A stretch of DNA of 64,000 nt, taken from contig JBOZIK010000001.1 of NCBI GenBank assembly GCA_051453625.1, positions 255,548,336-255,612,335 on the forward strand, written 5' to 3'. Made by a program: the position numbers and the translations under genes. The DNA comes from Welwitschia mirabilis. Its lineage: Eukaryota > Gnetophyta > Gnetopsida > Welwitschiales. Of the stretch, positions 49,901-61,929 are shown one piece after another. The notes under the pieces were generated by a model. It was given only the letters and a program-made list of their open reading frames with translations. It was not told the DNA's origin and ran no database searches. The number at the start of each line of letters is the position of its first letter. The stretch's first letter is position 1.

Positions 49901-50289
49901 TAGAATTAAGAAGTTGAAGTTAAGATTATTCTTGAGAAGGATGAAGATTTGCATTAATAATTAATGGTTTTTAAAAATCATTATTCAAAAATATGTATTT
50001 CAACCCATTTAGTAATTCTTTAAGTTTCAAATTACAATTATTCCTCATTGTTATTCTGATCCCATCTTGATGTAGGATGTTTTCTATGGATTTAACATGC
50101 TGCACATCCTAATTTACTAAAGAATTAAAATTTTTCATTTATTTTTCCATTTAGGTTGTTGTATAAAAGGTTATTATTAATATTACATAAGTTAGAGGAA
50201 TTAAGGCTTCTTAACATTTGTTTACATTCTTCAATATCATCAAATAAAGTTGAGTTATATAAACTAAGAAGACTTCCTTCTAAGGGATG

Positions 50290-50790
50290 ATGTTAAATAA
50301 GCATAAAGGGTTTAATTTTTTAGTTAATATTAGAATTTTATTTCATATCTTTTATAGCCACATCAAAGACTTGAATAATGAATTTATTATTTTCTACATG
50401 GCATTCCATCATTCTAGTACATCTATTAATTATATAATGGGCTATTGTAGAAAAGGCTCTTTCTAAAAGTAAAGGGAATTTTTCATTGTATTCTACCTTA
50501 ATGATGACCACATCTATAGGGTAAAAGGTTTATTCAATTTGTATGACCAAATTGTTAATGACTCTAATTGGTTTCTTAATAGTTGCATTGGTTTGTTTTA
50601 ACATATTTTTTATTGATTTAATTCTATTTTGCAACCTAAACATTTTGTAAATATGAAATAATATAATATTTACATTATCTAATATGTATAACAATGCTTT
50701 ATTAATGTTTTTTATTTCTTCTAAGATGACATATACTATGGTAGACCCTAGATCTTTGAATTTTGGAGATTTTTGTATCACTAATTTTGA
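50290..50790 (-). pseudogene. Aspartic protease of element E
   Basis: An open minus-strand frame (50,781-50,530) reads QKSPKFKDLGSTIVYVI, NKALLYILDNVNIILFHIYK and RVINNLVIQIE. It follows the family order PPKxKDPGSFTIPCxIG, ALLDLGASVNLLPYSVYK, GVIEDVxVQVD. The DLGA active site is ILDN, hence inactive. It continues PIDVVIIKVEYNEKFPLLLE, the ...PVDFVV...PIILGRPF block. 49.9-50.3 kb, between this and the reverse transcriptase, holds a decayed linker (AFVWTHKDLLTIPSSIT). Confidence 0.75.
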
Positions 50791-50799
50791 AAAGAACTA

Positions 50800-51340
50800 G
50801 ACAATGCACATCCTATCTGATATGGTTATTGTTTATTTTCTCTTAACTAAATCCTTCCATATTTTATTCTATTTAGGATTATCTTGCAATATTTTCTAAA
50901 AAGGGATGTTCATGCTCACATCTTGCATGATTTCTTTAAAATAATCATCATAAGTAAGATTAGTCTTTAATATTTCTAGCTAAGGAGTTGAAAGTTTATT
51001 TCCTTTATTTTCATTGGTTGTGTTATGGTTGGATTTTTCTTTAGGAGCTGAAGAAAAGCTAGGTTAAATAAGGATTTCTATGTCATAATCATGGATTTGA
51101 TTTTTTTCTTGGTTGTAAGAAGTGGGACCTTCTTCATTAGAAGTTATATCATGTCCACTTCTTATAACTATATTCCAATCCTTTTTAAAATCATGTGGAT
51201 TAAGAATGGTTTAGGTTGTAAGGTAGCCTTGAGATCTTTGATTTTTTAAGATTGTTTATTAAAATATGGTATCTTATATTTTCTCCATATCCTTATTGGT
51301 AGCCTCTTGCATTTTCTTCATATTCTTGTTAATGGCTTCT
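50800..51340 (-). pseudogene. Gag C-terminal remnant of element E
   Basis: The minus strand reads DDYFKEIMQDVSMNIPFLKY, matching the end of gag that leads into the protease (xNIPLLDAIxQIPxYAKFLK). The N-terminal Retrotrans_gag domain is missing; the partial LTR copy 2 starts directly to the right, so gag N-terminus, PBS and LTR end were deleted together. Confidence 0.55.
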
Positions 51341-51344
51341 TGCA

Positions 51345-51965
51345 GTTTTTCTTCTAGAGGATGAGGTTAACAATGGTCTTTCTATTTTTTCTTTTCCTTC
51401 TAGCCATCCTCTTACTATTATTTGGATGATCAAGTGGATGACACCTATTTTGATACTTTACTTTCTTAAATTACCATAACTAAACTTTCTCTTAGTCTCT
51501 AATGCTTTCTTCTACTTAAATTGGTCTTTTCCCATCCTTCATAATTACATTGGTATTGTCAGTTATGATTTGAATTTGATCATGGCTTCTAAGTTTATTG
51601 ACTTATCTTAATACCTTTTCAAGGAGTTGATTTTGAGCCATCTTCATATTATGACTTTTCGCTATAATTGTTGTCATCCTCTGATTTTCATCTGGACGAT
51701 TGAGTGGATGATACTTCTTTTTCATCTTTTAATCATATTACTCATTGCTTCTTAATCCGAATTAAATCTATACTACTTTGGATAAGTTAACATGTATAAA
51801 ATATGCTACAACAAGATCCATAATATTATAAATTAATGATTCATTTGATCATCTCGATAGATCTTTAAATTCTTAACGATTTTCTCTAAAACCTATCAAA
51901 TATACCTATAATCACACTCTAATAAAACTAGCAAATTGGCCAATTTAGCCTTGCAACATTAGCCA
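51345..51965 (-). mobile_element. LTR, family E copy 2 (partial)
   Basis: Aligned with 45,440-46,089 through its whole length; on the minus strand it starts TGGCTAATG at 51,965, at the same position as copy 1. The part with the TATA box and the 3' end of the LTR (as in 44.6-45.4 kb) is absent. GTGGATGACACC (51,434) and GTGGATGATACT (51,704) continue the internal repeat series. It was the 5' LTR of element E before the deletion. Confidence 0.65.
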
Positions 51966-52480
51966 TTAGCAAATATAACTTAATAATGAATGGAAATAAT
52001 CTAATGCTAGACTACTAATGTAAAATAACATGTCTTACTGAAACACATAATTTACAAACAAAATAATAAAGAAAATTTAAAAAAAAAGTATCACAATGCT
52101 AATATAAGTAATAGTGGTACAAGTTAAGTTGTGAATTTAGCATTTAAAAAATAGTTAAGAAATAGTTTAGAAAATTATACTATTTTACATAGGGTGTTTA
52201 ATAAAAAAAGATTAATAATTTTAAAATTTCTATTCACAAAATAAAGGTACCTATCTATAGCAAAACACATAGAGAAACTCTATGAATTTTAGAATCAACA
52301 GTAAACATACCTTCTTTTTAACTAAAATTAAAAATAAGGATAAATCACATTTAAGTAAAATCACTATTCCATGTACAAATCCAAATTAAATTTTCATAAT
52401 TTTATGCTCCTATACTTTACTTGCACCTAGTTCTTACATAACATATAAGAGAAATTTTTTTGTAATTTTGATAATGGAAT
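51966..52480. other. AT-rich spacer, nothing recognised
   Basis: Lies between the start of LTR family E and repeat family B. I see no motif, direct repeat or frame of note. Confidence 0.35.
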
Positions 52481-54900
52481 ATTAGAAAACTAGGTAAAAA
52501 ATTATAATGAAAAGTGATTCTTGGAAACCCAAGGAATATTAATTTTAATTCATGGTAATGGTACCAAAAACTTAATATATCTTAACTTCTATAATAAATT
52601 ATTATCTATGGAAGATAACCCCTAATGGTTAAGCTATAAGTAGTGAATTTGAATAAGAAACTAGCACTTCTATTATAGTATTAGTAACCCTAATTATTGT
52701 TCTCTCATAAGTACTATGAAGGTTTTTTAAAGTAAACAAGAACTAGCAAAGCTTTTACATGTATGCTTTTAGTATAAGAAGGGCTTAAAAAGTAATTAAA
52801 AAAGTATTAGATTAAATTAATATCTTCTATGAATTAAAAATCCAATCATGAGACAATATATACTAAAAACTTTAGCTAAGTAAGAGATAATTCACTAAGT
52901 ACAACTTAATTTTCTAAATAATTAATAAAGTAGTCTATTATTAATATCAAATTGAATGAATGTACATGTGTGAAATTATGGCATCTTATAATTAAATGTA
53001 GAAAAACACTAGAATAACATGAAAGATATCATATACTAACATATCAATCATTTAAATCCTACAAATCATTAAAGATTCTATTTTACTAAAAAAGTATAAA
53101 GGAATATTTATAAAACACTACTGCATAACAAGTAATATTAATTAAATCAGATATGAAAAAGGAAAAGAAATCCAATTATGCATTAAATAATAATGCAACC
53201 TCTCCAGAGATTACCAAATAATAGTTTGATTCTAAGGGCAAATATGATAGATGCTACATGAAAAATCATTTCCTCTTATTCAAGGAGGGAGAAAGAAGTC
53301 TTGGAACCTCATGATGAGATAAAATGTCATTATTTCCATTGTAATTCTAGATCTATAATGTTAAAGTTATAATGGATGATAAAAACAACACTCTATTAGT
53401 GATGGATCCCAAGGCCTTAAATCAATCAAGAGATGAATGATAAACAAAGGATGTTTACCCATTAATAAAGAATACTCTTTTATAGCTCTNNNNNNNNNNN
53501 NNNNNNNNNNNNNNNNNNNNNNNNNNNNNNNNNNNNNNNNNNNNNNNNNNNNNNNNNNNNNNNNNNNNNNNNNNNNNNNNNNNNNNNNNNNNNNNNNNNN
53601 NNNNNNNNNNNNNNNNNNNNNNNNNNNNNNNNNNNNNNNNNNNNNNNNNNNNNNNNNNNNNNNNNNNNNNNNNNNNNNNNNNNNNNNNNNNNNNNNNNNN
53701 NNNNNNNNNNNNNNNNNNNNNNNNNNNNNNNNNNNNNNNNNNNNNNNNNNNNNNNNNNNNNNNNNNNNNNNNNNNNNNNNNNNNNNNNNNNNNNNNNNNN
53801 NNNNNNNNNNNNNNNNNNNNNNNNNNNNNNNNNNNNNNNNNNNNNNNNNNNNNNNNNNNNNNNNNNNNNNNNNNNNNNNNNNNNNNNNNNNNNNNNNNNN
53901 NNNNNNNNTAAATAGAAATAATTTTGCATTAAGTGATAGGACAATGATATGTAGCCCTTAGTTATTATAAATTAGTTCAGCATTAGGGTATAACTTTAAT
54001 GTATTATATTAGTATCTAATAACCTTATTTTATTTTATGGAACTCACTTTTATTTATAATGATAATTGTTTTGTTAGTGTAGATAATGATGTCAATGCTT
54101 TAAATATAGCACTTGTATCTTAGCTAGTAAGGCTCTAATGAAAAGTTTAAGAAACTTTAGACATTTTATAGGGGAAAAAATAAAAAATTAGTTCTTTTTA
54201 ATAATACATTTAGTAATAAATTAATAATCATGATTATTAATGAATTACTTACAAATAAGATATGTATTATTAATGAATTACTTACAAATAAGTTATGTAT
54301 AGCCTCAAAAAATATACCAATTTACTAGATTTTAATAGTTAAAGATGTAAAAATTCAAGTGTAAATAAAGTCTCTATTTTGAGTTTAAGTCTTACTAAGT
54401 CTATTAGGTAAAGGTAAAATACAATAAGTCTCTTGTATCTCTATTAAGCTAAAAAATATTATTTTAGTTAAAAATTAAAATATTGTGGAGCTTTTAGTTA
54501 TTAGATTTATATAAGAAACCTCTAACAATCTAATTGCTATTATGATTATAAGGGGATATTGAGCAAGTATGTTAAGGATTATATGAATCTAGCTATGCTT
54601 TTATTAGTTATTACTTTTAGGTAAAAGAAACTAGCCTAATATTTCTCACTATATCCTACTTTCTTTTACTAAACACTATTCTTTAGGAATAATTTAGCAT
54701 TCTTTAGATATGATAATGAATCTTAAGCATTACTATACCTTCCTCAGATGATGCTAATATTGTATGTATTTTTAGAATATTTTTTTCCCTTTTAGGACTA
54801 GAATACAATGGTATTATATCTTATCATAAAAATTTATTTTATGTTAAGTAATTTTTTTTTCTTTTTCTTTTATCCATTACCCTAATCAATGATATACTTA
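52480..54900 (-). repeat. Repeat family B, copy 3 (probable 3' LTR side of element D)
   Basis: Homologous to 15,590-17,104 and in part to 10,860-11,280 and 11,880-12,080. It follows the integrase end of minus-strand element D, where the 3' LTR should be. The orientation is inferred from that context. The 419-N run at 53,490-53,908 falls in a part that is nearly continuous in copy 2, so the real gap is likely small. The right boundary is uncertain; sequence up to about 55,400 may be untranslated 3' region. Confidence 0.5.
54233..54298. repeat. 33-bp tandem duplication
   Basis: ATTATTAATGAATTACTTAC followed by AAATAAGATATGT is repeated at once with a single mismatch. High identity against a strongly decayed background means a recent duplication. 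Confidence 0.9.
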
Positions 54901-55439
54901 AAACATGAAGTACAAATAATAAGTTATAGCAACTATATGAAGATTACAATCAAATACATTATGAATCATAAGTGAGATGAATTGATTTCTTGTTTAGTGG
55001 GATATTCTTTAAGAAATAAAATATAGGACATTAAAAATACATTGACTAAGGCATAGGGAGTACCTTATTTAAAATTTATTTTCATCTTTAACTACTCATC
55101 TATATTTAAATTTTGCATTCTAACTTGAATATTATCTTTTTAAAATTACTATGAATCATAAAATACTAAATCATAGACATAAATTAAAAAAATATGATGT
55201 ACATTAGAGGGAAGATCAATCCTTTAATATACAAACCCAAAGAATGAAATCAAAATTAACTAATTTATTTTATAAACATACTAATGTCATCAATCTTCTA
55301 AGGAACATGATTATAGTTAGGATTCTAAATTATTATTTCCTTTCTATTTGAAATGGATATGTAATAGAGTTTAAAGTGTTAATGATTCACTATAAAACTA
55401 TATTTTGTATAAATATTTTCAAATTTTATAAAATCATAA

Positions 55440-56480
55440 GAAAAGTTCTTAAACAAAATAAGACTATCCATCTAGATATCAATTTTTCTAGAAATCTCTA
55501 CAATCTCATCTCATAAATGAGGATAAGATGGCCTACTATAAAATTCTCACTCAAGAATGTTTTATCATGGAATGTTGTTATGTGTCTTTTTGTAATCTCC
55601 TACTTGTTAATATCCAAATGCCTCGATTCATTTAACTCTTGTAATTGAAAAGGATAATGCTAAATATTATGATCATTATTAGAGGTAAGGATTTGAAAAA
55701 TTGGAGGGTATAAAATGGAAAATGAAAAGTAAAAAGACATTATTTTTTAAAAATTAATTATTAAAAAGAAAATCAAGATATAATATGTAAGAATTTCAAT
55801 AAGCTTCTACTGTGTTATTAGTAAGCCTTTTCTACTTATATTTTTACCATTTTCTATAAAATATTTTTTTTAATTATCATTTTTAACTTAACTGTTTTTG
55901 ATTGATATGATAAAATAATTTTATGTATAACATTCAAGTTTTTAGCTTCATAAGAACTCTAAAGCATGGAATGATATCATTCCTTAATCATCTTACTACT
56001 AATTTAGCATTTCTTTCTTTATAAGATTTTACTTAAATATTCTCTATGAGATAATCAACATATATTAAAACGTACTTACAATCATTTGATAAAGGAAAAA
56101 ACCCAATGATATCAATTCTCAAGTAGTCAAATGAATTATACTTAATTATTGATTTTAATGATACATCATGTTATTTTATGATTAATTTGATGTTTTGGTA
56201 GCTATTACTAGATTAGCATATTGATGAGTATCTTAAAATATTTTTGGTTAGTAAAATACTCCATGTAATATTTTTATTATGATTTTTATTCCACTGAGGT
56301 TCCCTTCATAAATACCATTATGGCATATGGAAAAAAAATGTCTTGTTTCTCCACTTCTAACAAACATTTTTCTTACTAATTTATTTGCATACACTTAATA
56401 AAGAAAAGTGTATTATTAAATGAATCTATGAATGTACTTAATAAATCTATAGCCTTCATTATTAGTTCATTCCTTTGGTA
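55440..56480 (-). pseudogene. Integrase remnant, element D (Athila/Tat type)
   Basis: From right to left on the minus strand: CHNGIYEGNLSGIK (zinc finger region, CHxxxxGGH), FYWPKIF-like words with a stop at the W, GFFPLSNDCKYVLIYVDYLI (the GPFPxSxGxxYILVxVDYVSKWVE block of the core), and the C-terminal ITTFHDKTFLSENFIVGHLI, then LISRWIVLF, matching FHDKxxLRxEFxxGDxVLLF..LRSRWxGPF. The second catalytic Asp and the Glu are in a part I could not read. Several frameshifts. It belongs with the RNase H and RT immediately upstream. Confidence 0.75.
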
Positions 56481-56503
56481 TTTTATGTTTTATCAAGTAA
56501 TTT

Positions 56504-56760
56504 TTAATGTCCACAAGGATCTTTGAATTTTATCTTTTGGAAAATATCTTCATATATTATCACACTAAATAGAGTTTTATGAAAACCACCCTTAAAAAGA
56601 TGATTATTTAGTAACTTCATTAATGCCCATAATCTTGAAAAATGTTTAGTAAGAAAATTATCTTTATTCTTTTTATTAATAATATCTAAATGAAATTTTT
56701 GTAACAAAAACATCTAATATAATAATCTAGTATTCTCAATTATTTTATTTTGTAAAAAGA
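56504..56760 (-). pseudogene. RNase H end and linker, element D
   Basis: A 69-codon open minus-strand frame begins MFLLQKFHLDIINKKNKDNF and continues LTKHFSRLWALMKLLNNH. It matches the RNase H C-terminus of gypsy elements, LLLQEFDLEIxDKKGxENxVADHLSRL, with D to K and H retained. Only this end of RNase H is clear. Confidence 0.75.
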
Positions 56761-57059
56761 TTGATCAATGAATGCTATAAATAAGTCTTTATTTTATAAC
56801 AAGTTAATAATATCTAAATTTACCAAGAAAACAAATAATGAGAATAAAATCTTTCTCCATTTATGTATAATCCAACTATATCAAATTAACATTCTAAGAA
56901 ATATAGATTAGCTACATTTAATATTTTGATCTAAAATTAAACCAATTTAATGTTTACTAGCATCAAATATTAAAGAAAAAGGATAATTTCAATTTATTAA
57001 TTACAAATTAAGTTCTTTTGTAATTTATTCTTATAAGGATTCAAAATTTTGTTAATACT

Positions 57060-58083
57060 CAGTACTCCACACAAGATAATCATCATTTTCTAAAAAAGAT
57101 AAAAGAGTTTTTGATATTTCCAAAAATATTTAATAAATCTTTAGTATTAATATACATTTTCTATAAATCCTCTAATGGTTACTCATTTATTATTAGCATT
57201 ACAGATGAGATAGTCTATGCTTTTTATTGATTCATAGCTATAGCATCCTTTAAAATTACATGTCCCAAAGTAATACCTTTTTTAACCATTATGTATAACT
57301 TCTTTTAATTTAATTTCTACTATGTTTTTTGAAAATAGTTAGTAAACAAAGAAGTAATCCATAAAAATTTTTTAAAAAATAATCCAAATGATCATTAAAT
57401 AATGATGTGACTAGGTTCTAAAAAATGGACAAATAAACCACCACTTTTCACCACTTGGTTGACACATCAGAAATTCTTTGGTAGCCTCCACTTCCCCATC
57501 CAATTAGGATTAAGTACTTAGTTTTAATAAAAGCATATTATTCAAGGCTCTAACCAATTTTCTAATGAGAGTTACTACTACCATGTAGCCTCACCCACTG
57601 GCTAAGTAGATTCCTTCTCTTGAAGTTGCTAAGGATTATGGATGACCTCTAATAAGTTCCACTAAAACAAGTAAAAGTAGTTATATGTTGATATCGAAAA
57701 TACATTATAATTTTATTATAGCCATTAAATTTATCATGTAATAAACAAAATTTAAGACCTATAATTTCATCAAATATTTAACCCATTAAAAAAATATAAA
57801 AGTTATCTTTCTTTATGTATTCATTTAATTTTATAAAATCAATACACATATGTCACTTTCTTACTACCTTATGAGGAACACTAATAATCATTTAAATTTA
57901 TTTACTATTAGATAAAGGATATATGATATCTGCTATTTCAATTTTGAATTTTTTCTCTTGTACCACTACTTTTGACATAAGATTATGCCTCCATAGATTG
58001 TTTATAGGTTTTATATTTCTTTGTAAGCCTATCTTATGTGGATAAATCCTAGGAAGGTTCCCTTTAGATATTATATTTATCAA
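57060..58083 (-). pseudogene. Reverse transcriptase, element D, interrupted by an insertion
   Basis: N-terminal part (58,083-57,898, open) ends KKFKIEIADIIYPLSNSK, the VVKKEIxKLLDAGIIYPISDSxWVSP block. Then DFIKLNEYIKKDNFYIFLMG (57,840-57,780) fits DYRKLNxATRKDHFPLPFMD, and DKFNGYNKIIMYF..TTFT fits DGYSGYNQIxI..KTTFT. The reading breaks at about 57,675 and resumes near 57,430 with FNDHLDYFLK..MDYFFVY (FMDDFSVY equivalent). It ends KKGITLGHVILKDAIAMN and RFIKYFWKYQKLFYLF (RFIKDFSKIAKPLxxLL) near 57,060-57,280. Dead through stops, indels and the insert. Confidence 0.8.
57430..57675. mobile_element. Insertion of about 245 bp inside the reverse transcriptase
   Basis: This stretch interrupts the RT frame between the TTFT motif and the catalytic region and replaces about 90 bases expected there. 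It is visibly richer in C and G than both flanks (for example CCTCCACTTCCCCATCC, CCTCACCCACTGGCTAAG). No transposase or tRNA motif is seen, and terminal inverted repeats or a target duplication are not clear (AGGTTCTA at the left, AAGTTCCA at the right). It could be a small non-autonomous element or a filler sequence from double-strand break repair. Confidence 0.5.
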
Positions 58084-58515
58084 TAAAATGATTTTTTACT
58101 TTAATAATAGATTTTCCAAGTTAATGTTTTTTGTTGAATAATGAAAAACTTATGATCAAAGGTCTATCTTCCAAAAAAAAAAAATTTAAAAGTAAAGATT
58201 TCAAATCAATTTGTTTAAATTGAGCTTGTAGAGGAAAAAAATTCATTACACTCTTCACCCCATTCAATAGTTTATTTATTATCTTATAAATTGTATCAAT
58301 GAAGGTCTTCTAATTCATAAACAAATTATCATAGATTTCATTATCTATTAACTTCCAAATCATTTTACGTTCATTCTAATTATTAGTTCTAGAAAAATAT
58401 CACATATGAAACATATGTTTTCTTCATTATTATTATTATTATTATAATAAATGTTGATAATATTCATGTAAAAATTCAAGTTATCCAAGATAGTTTTTAT
58501 TAAATCACTCCTTTT

Positions 58516-58719
58516 TCAGATCATTAAATTAGTAGTAGTAAGCCTAGGATGTCCCAAAATAATTAGAAAATCGTTTTGATTTTTAAAAATTAAATATAAT
58601 ATGATAAACTCAATTGCATAAAATTCATTTTTTCTTTGCACCATAACATTTTCTAAAATATATTTGGTATTAATTCTTAACCCATTTACTATTACAATTG
58701 ACATTAAAGTAAGTAACAT
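58516..58719 (-). pseudogene. Aspartic protease C-terminal part, element D
   Basis: An open minus-strand frame of 67 codons contains YILENVMVQRKNEFYAIEFI and NDFLIILGHPRLTTTNLMI. It matches the end of the gypsy protease: GVVEDVLVxVDxFxFPVDFIVLD..xxPIILGRPFLATxxALI. The active-site half and all of gag are missing on the right, where a family A LTR starts within 200 bases. A short (ATT)n run lies at about 58,428-58,447. Confidence 0.75.
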
Positions 58720-58894
58720 GAATCCTAATATCTAATGAACCTATAAGGATATAATCTTCATGATAGCATCTAAATTAAGTAATGCATGTAGGAATTCCTT
58801 ATCTTTTATTAGTAAATCTATTTTTGATGATTCCACTTGTCAAATATCTTGTGTCATTATGTAGATATGTCATTGCAAAAAAAATTAGATTATA

Positions 58895-60500
58895 ATAAGT
58901 TGTCACATTATAAATTTCACAACTAAAAGCTTAAACTTTCACAAATGCTTTTATGAAATATTTAAGCCAATTATTCTTAAATGGATCTATGTTCATACAA
59001 AAATACATTCATAAGTAACTTTTACAGAAAAGGAAGATAACTAATTCATGTAATACTTTAAATACAAGAGAAAATAAATACCTCTTTTATATCTAAGATA
59101 ACCCAAGTATTATATTGACATTATATGTTAAAGTCAACCACAAGATGTAATATATTACAAGTTACCATTATGAACAAATCACTAAATTTTAACAATTTCT
59201 CATGCACAATCTAGAAATCAACATTTTAAAAAGCCCTTTTTTACAAGATTAGTTAGGTTTTTCTATGCTTCTCTCAATCACCTATTTAACACAAGGAGTA
59301 TGATGTGAGTATGACCCATGGCAAGGTATGGAATAGTATAGATTTCCAAGTGTAAGAAGGAATAACAAGAATAATCAATATGTAACCTAGGATCTAATTT
59401 CATTTTATCTTCTTATACTATTACTTCATAACAGGTTTTTAGTAATTCAGTTGCACACAATCTAGGAGGAACAAATGGCAAATTGGTCACATTTTTCCTA
59501 TTCATCCTAGAAGTTTGGTCCCATGGCCTTAGGACTTCCTTCAGAGAGTATCACTTCTTGAAGTTTGAATAACTAATTACCCTAGTGATTTTTAATTTTC
59601 TTATTTAAAAATCATCAACTAAAATTCATAGCCAAACAACTCAAATTAACATCTCTTCATAAGACTTAGATAATATGAGAAGGGTTATAATGCAAGGTAC
59701 CTAAGACAACACTAACATGAGGTATATGTAGTCTAAATAGATTATGTGAACTTAATTAATATGCAAGAAAAACCTTACAAGAATTATACAAATATTGAAG
59801 TCATTTAGAAATAAAGACTATTTAAGATGCAAAAGATGAGGATCATGTAAGAAAATAACTAAAAAACCAAGAATCACATAAGAATGAAATGAAAGATCAT
59901 AAAACCATACCCAAATTAAAACAAAGACTTAAGAACTCCTAAATATTTTAAGGCTTCAATGTTCCAATGATTTCTCAAGCTTCAAGGTTTGGTAGTAAAG
60001 GATTTTCAATATATGAAATAAGAGGATGAAAGAATCTTATTTGTAGCCAAGGATGTGAAATATGAAAGGATACAAGAACATAAAGAGGTATCATCACAAA
60101 GGAGAGTGATGAAGGTGGTGAAGTGGTAGGGATTCCATAAGCCCCTTAATAAATTTCATGCTAGGCTACTGGGTGCATTAGTATTATAACAATAAATAGC
60201 AATGCTCATCATGCAATTATTACAATAATAAGTAATTTCCAAAAACCACATTTAAACTATTTTTCAATTTAAATAGATATAAGTGTAACAGTTACAATAA
60301 TTTAACCACTAATGAATTATAATTAGATCACTAAGAATTTTCAAAAAAGTTAATATTATGACTATTACAAAATTTCTGAAATTATAGCACAAATTTTTCA
60401 TGATAAAATTACACTATTAAAAATTAGAAAATAAATACATTAAATAATTAAATTAGCTTGAGGACCTATAACAATAAAATTTATTTTAAATTAAACTTTT
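58895..60500 (-). mobile_element. LTR, family A copy 3 (diverged)
   Basis: Shares the order of landmarks with copies 1 and 2: AATCATAAAACCATACCC (59,896-59,915) for AATCATACCCATG, AAGGCTTCAATGTTCC for AGGCTT/AAGCTCC words, GTAAAGGATTTTC, a decayed TATA segment at 60,031-60,050, GAAAGGATACA (60,064-60,074), and CTAGGCTACTGGGTGCATTAG (60,162 on) for GGCCACTGGGCACTTTAA. Its left end shares TTTCACAACT with 8,133-8,142. Much more diverged than copies 1 and 2 are from each other. No partner LTR in the window, so it may be solo or truncated; boundaries approximate. Confidence 0.55.
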
Positions 60501-60529
60501 AGGCTAAGTCTCCGGACCTTGAAAGTTTG

Positions 60530-61858
60530 GACGTGATCATCAGTATAAGTTGTTATTAGAACTTTAGAGACTATATCTCACAAAAAGGCTCAAAATTTTG
60601 AAATGAAAAATTAGTTGTCAAAAGATGTCTACAGAATAAAAGATGTCTATAGTCAAGACATCTAGGTCTTGAATGCATCTATGATAAAGACATATATAGA
60701 TTAAAGACATCTCTATTGTACTAGCTTTTTAATCACAAGCTAAAGATGACTATCTTATCAAAGATAACTATGATAAAAGTTGGACCTGACATTAATGAAA
60801 AACATCTACATGTTTGAATATGTCTATGATAAACTAAAATAGAGATAATATAGATCAAGTTTCATCAATTTCTGGGCAAGTTCATTAAAGGAATCTACCA
60901 GGTAAAGATGTCTAACTATTAGTAGATGTTTATAAATTTGAAGAAGTATTAAATTAAAGTTCATGTCAATTAAAAATAAAGATATGCACCCAATGCCTAA
61001 ACACTTCTATCTATTGTGTAATAGTTAAAAAGTTTAAATGGCTACTGTTTGAAGCTAAATAGTTAGTTTTTCTTCAATGATATAGAGGCACAACATCATA
61101 GAATAAAAACAATGATCAAATTAAATACATAACAAAAAATGCATAGGTAATTGGAAATACTCATAAAGGATTAAAGATATCATTTGGGAAAGAAGCTTAC
61201 AGTGTTACATCTATTGTTTGTAGATCCTGCATTACTAAATCATTTATTTATATTTTTGACAATGATGAAAACATGGATCTTAAGCACTTATTTGAAGCTA
61301 TACCATTCAAGCCTATTGTTTTTGTATTATACTTGTTGATTCTTATATTTTTGAGCTATCTCAATCTTAAATATTATTGTAAAGTTCATTATTATATTAT
61401 CACACTCATTATAAGGCAACTCTTATATAAGTGTGCATTGAGATTGTGATTGTGAGTCCTTACTTTGTTATAAGATTTATGATGTACTAGAAAACTACTA
61501 TTTCCTTGAGAAAAAGAGAGTGATATCTTATGAGGATACTATCATTATTGTAAGGTTAGTGATGAGCTGAAACCACTATTTCCCTAAGGAGAAGAGAGTG
61601 TTGCCTTACAAGGAGACTTTCAGTTTGTTATAAGATTGATGGTATGATAGGAACCCACTATTTTTTTTATAGGTTAAGAATATCTAGAGGTGTGAGAGGA
61701 AGATACCCTCTATGTTTAAATGTACCCTCATTGTAAAATTACATTATCTTGATAAGGTGTTTATTTTACTATGCTTTTCAATCATTGTTGGTTAATTTTT
61801 TTTTTTTAATTTAGTATAACTCATTTGTCCCTCTCCTCTAAGTTCAATGATCCTCAAG
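60530..61858 (+). mobile_element. Probable 5' LTR of a Ty1/copia element with AGACATCT motif cluster
   Basis: Sequence upstream of a PBS and copia gag. It contains five exact copies of AGATGTCT or its complement AGACATCT (60,623, 60,641, 60,656, 60,705, 60,906). The same octamers form a second cluster at 63,716-63,881. A repeated TAAGATT.ATGATGTACTAG...AAGAGAGTG type of unit is visible at 61,470-61,640. The start is not defined by a clear TG terminus and is an estimate. Confidence 0.5.
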
Positions 61859-61870
61859 TGGTATCAGTGT
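61859..61870 (+). other. Primer-binding site, initiator tRNA-Met type (copia)
   Basis: TGGTATCAGTGT matches TGGTATCAGAGC in 10 of 12 positions and lies about 70 bases before the first gag words. It defines the end of the LTR and the plus-strand orientation. Confidence 0.7.
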
Positions 61871-61929
61871 AGATACTCATAAAAAGGAGTAACTTCCTTA
61901 AGTGAACAATAGAAGGAACCATTTGTTAG

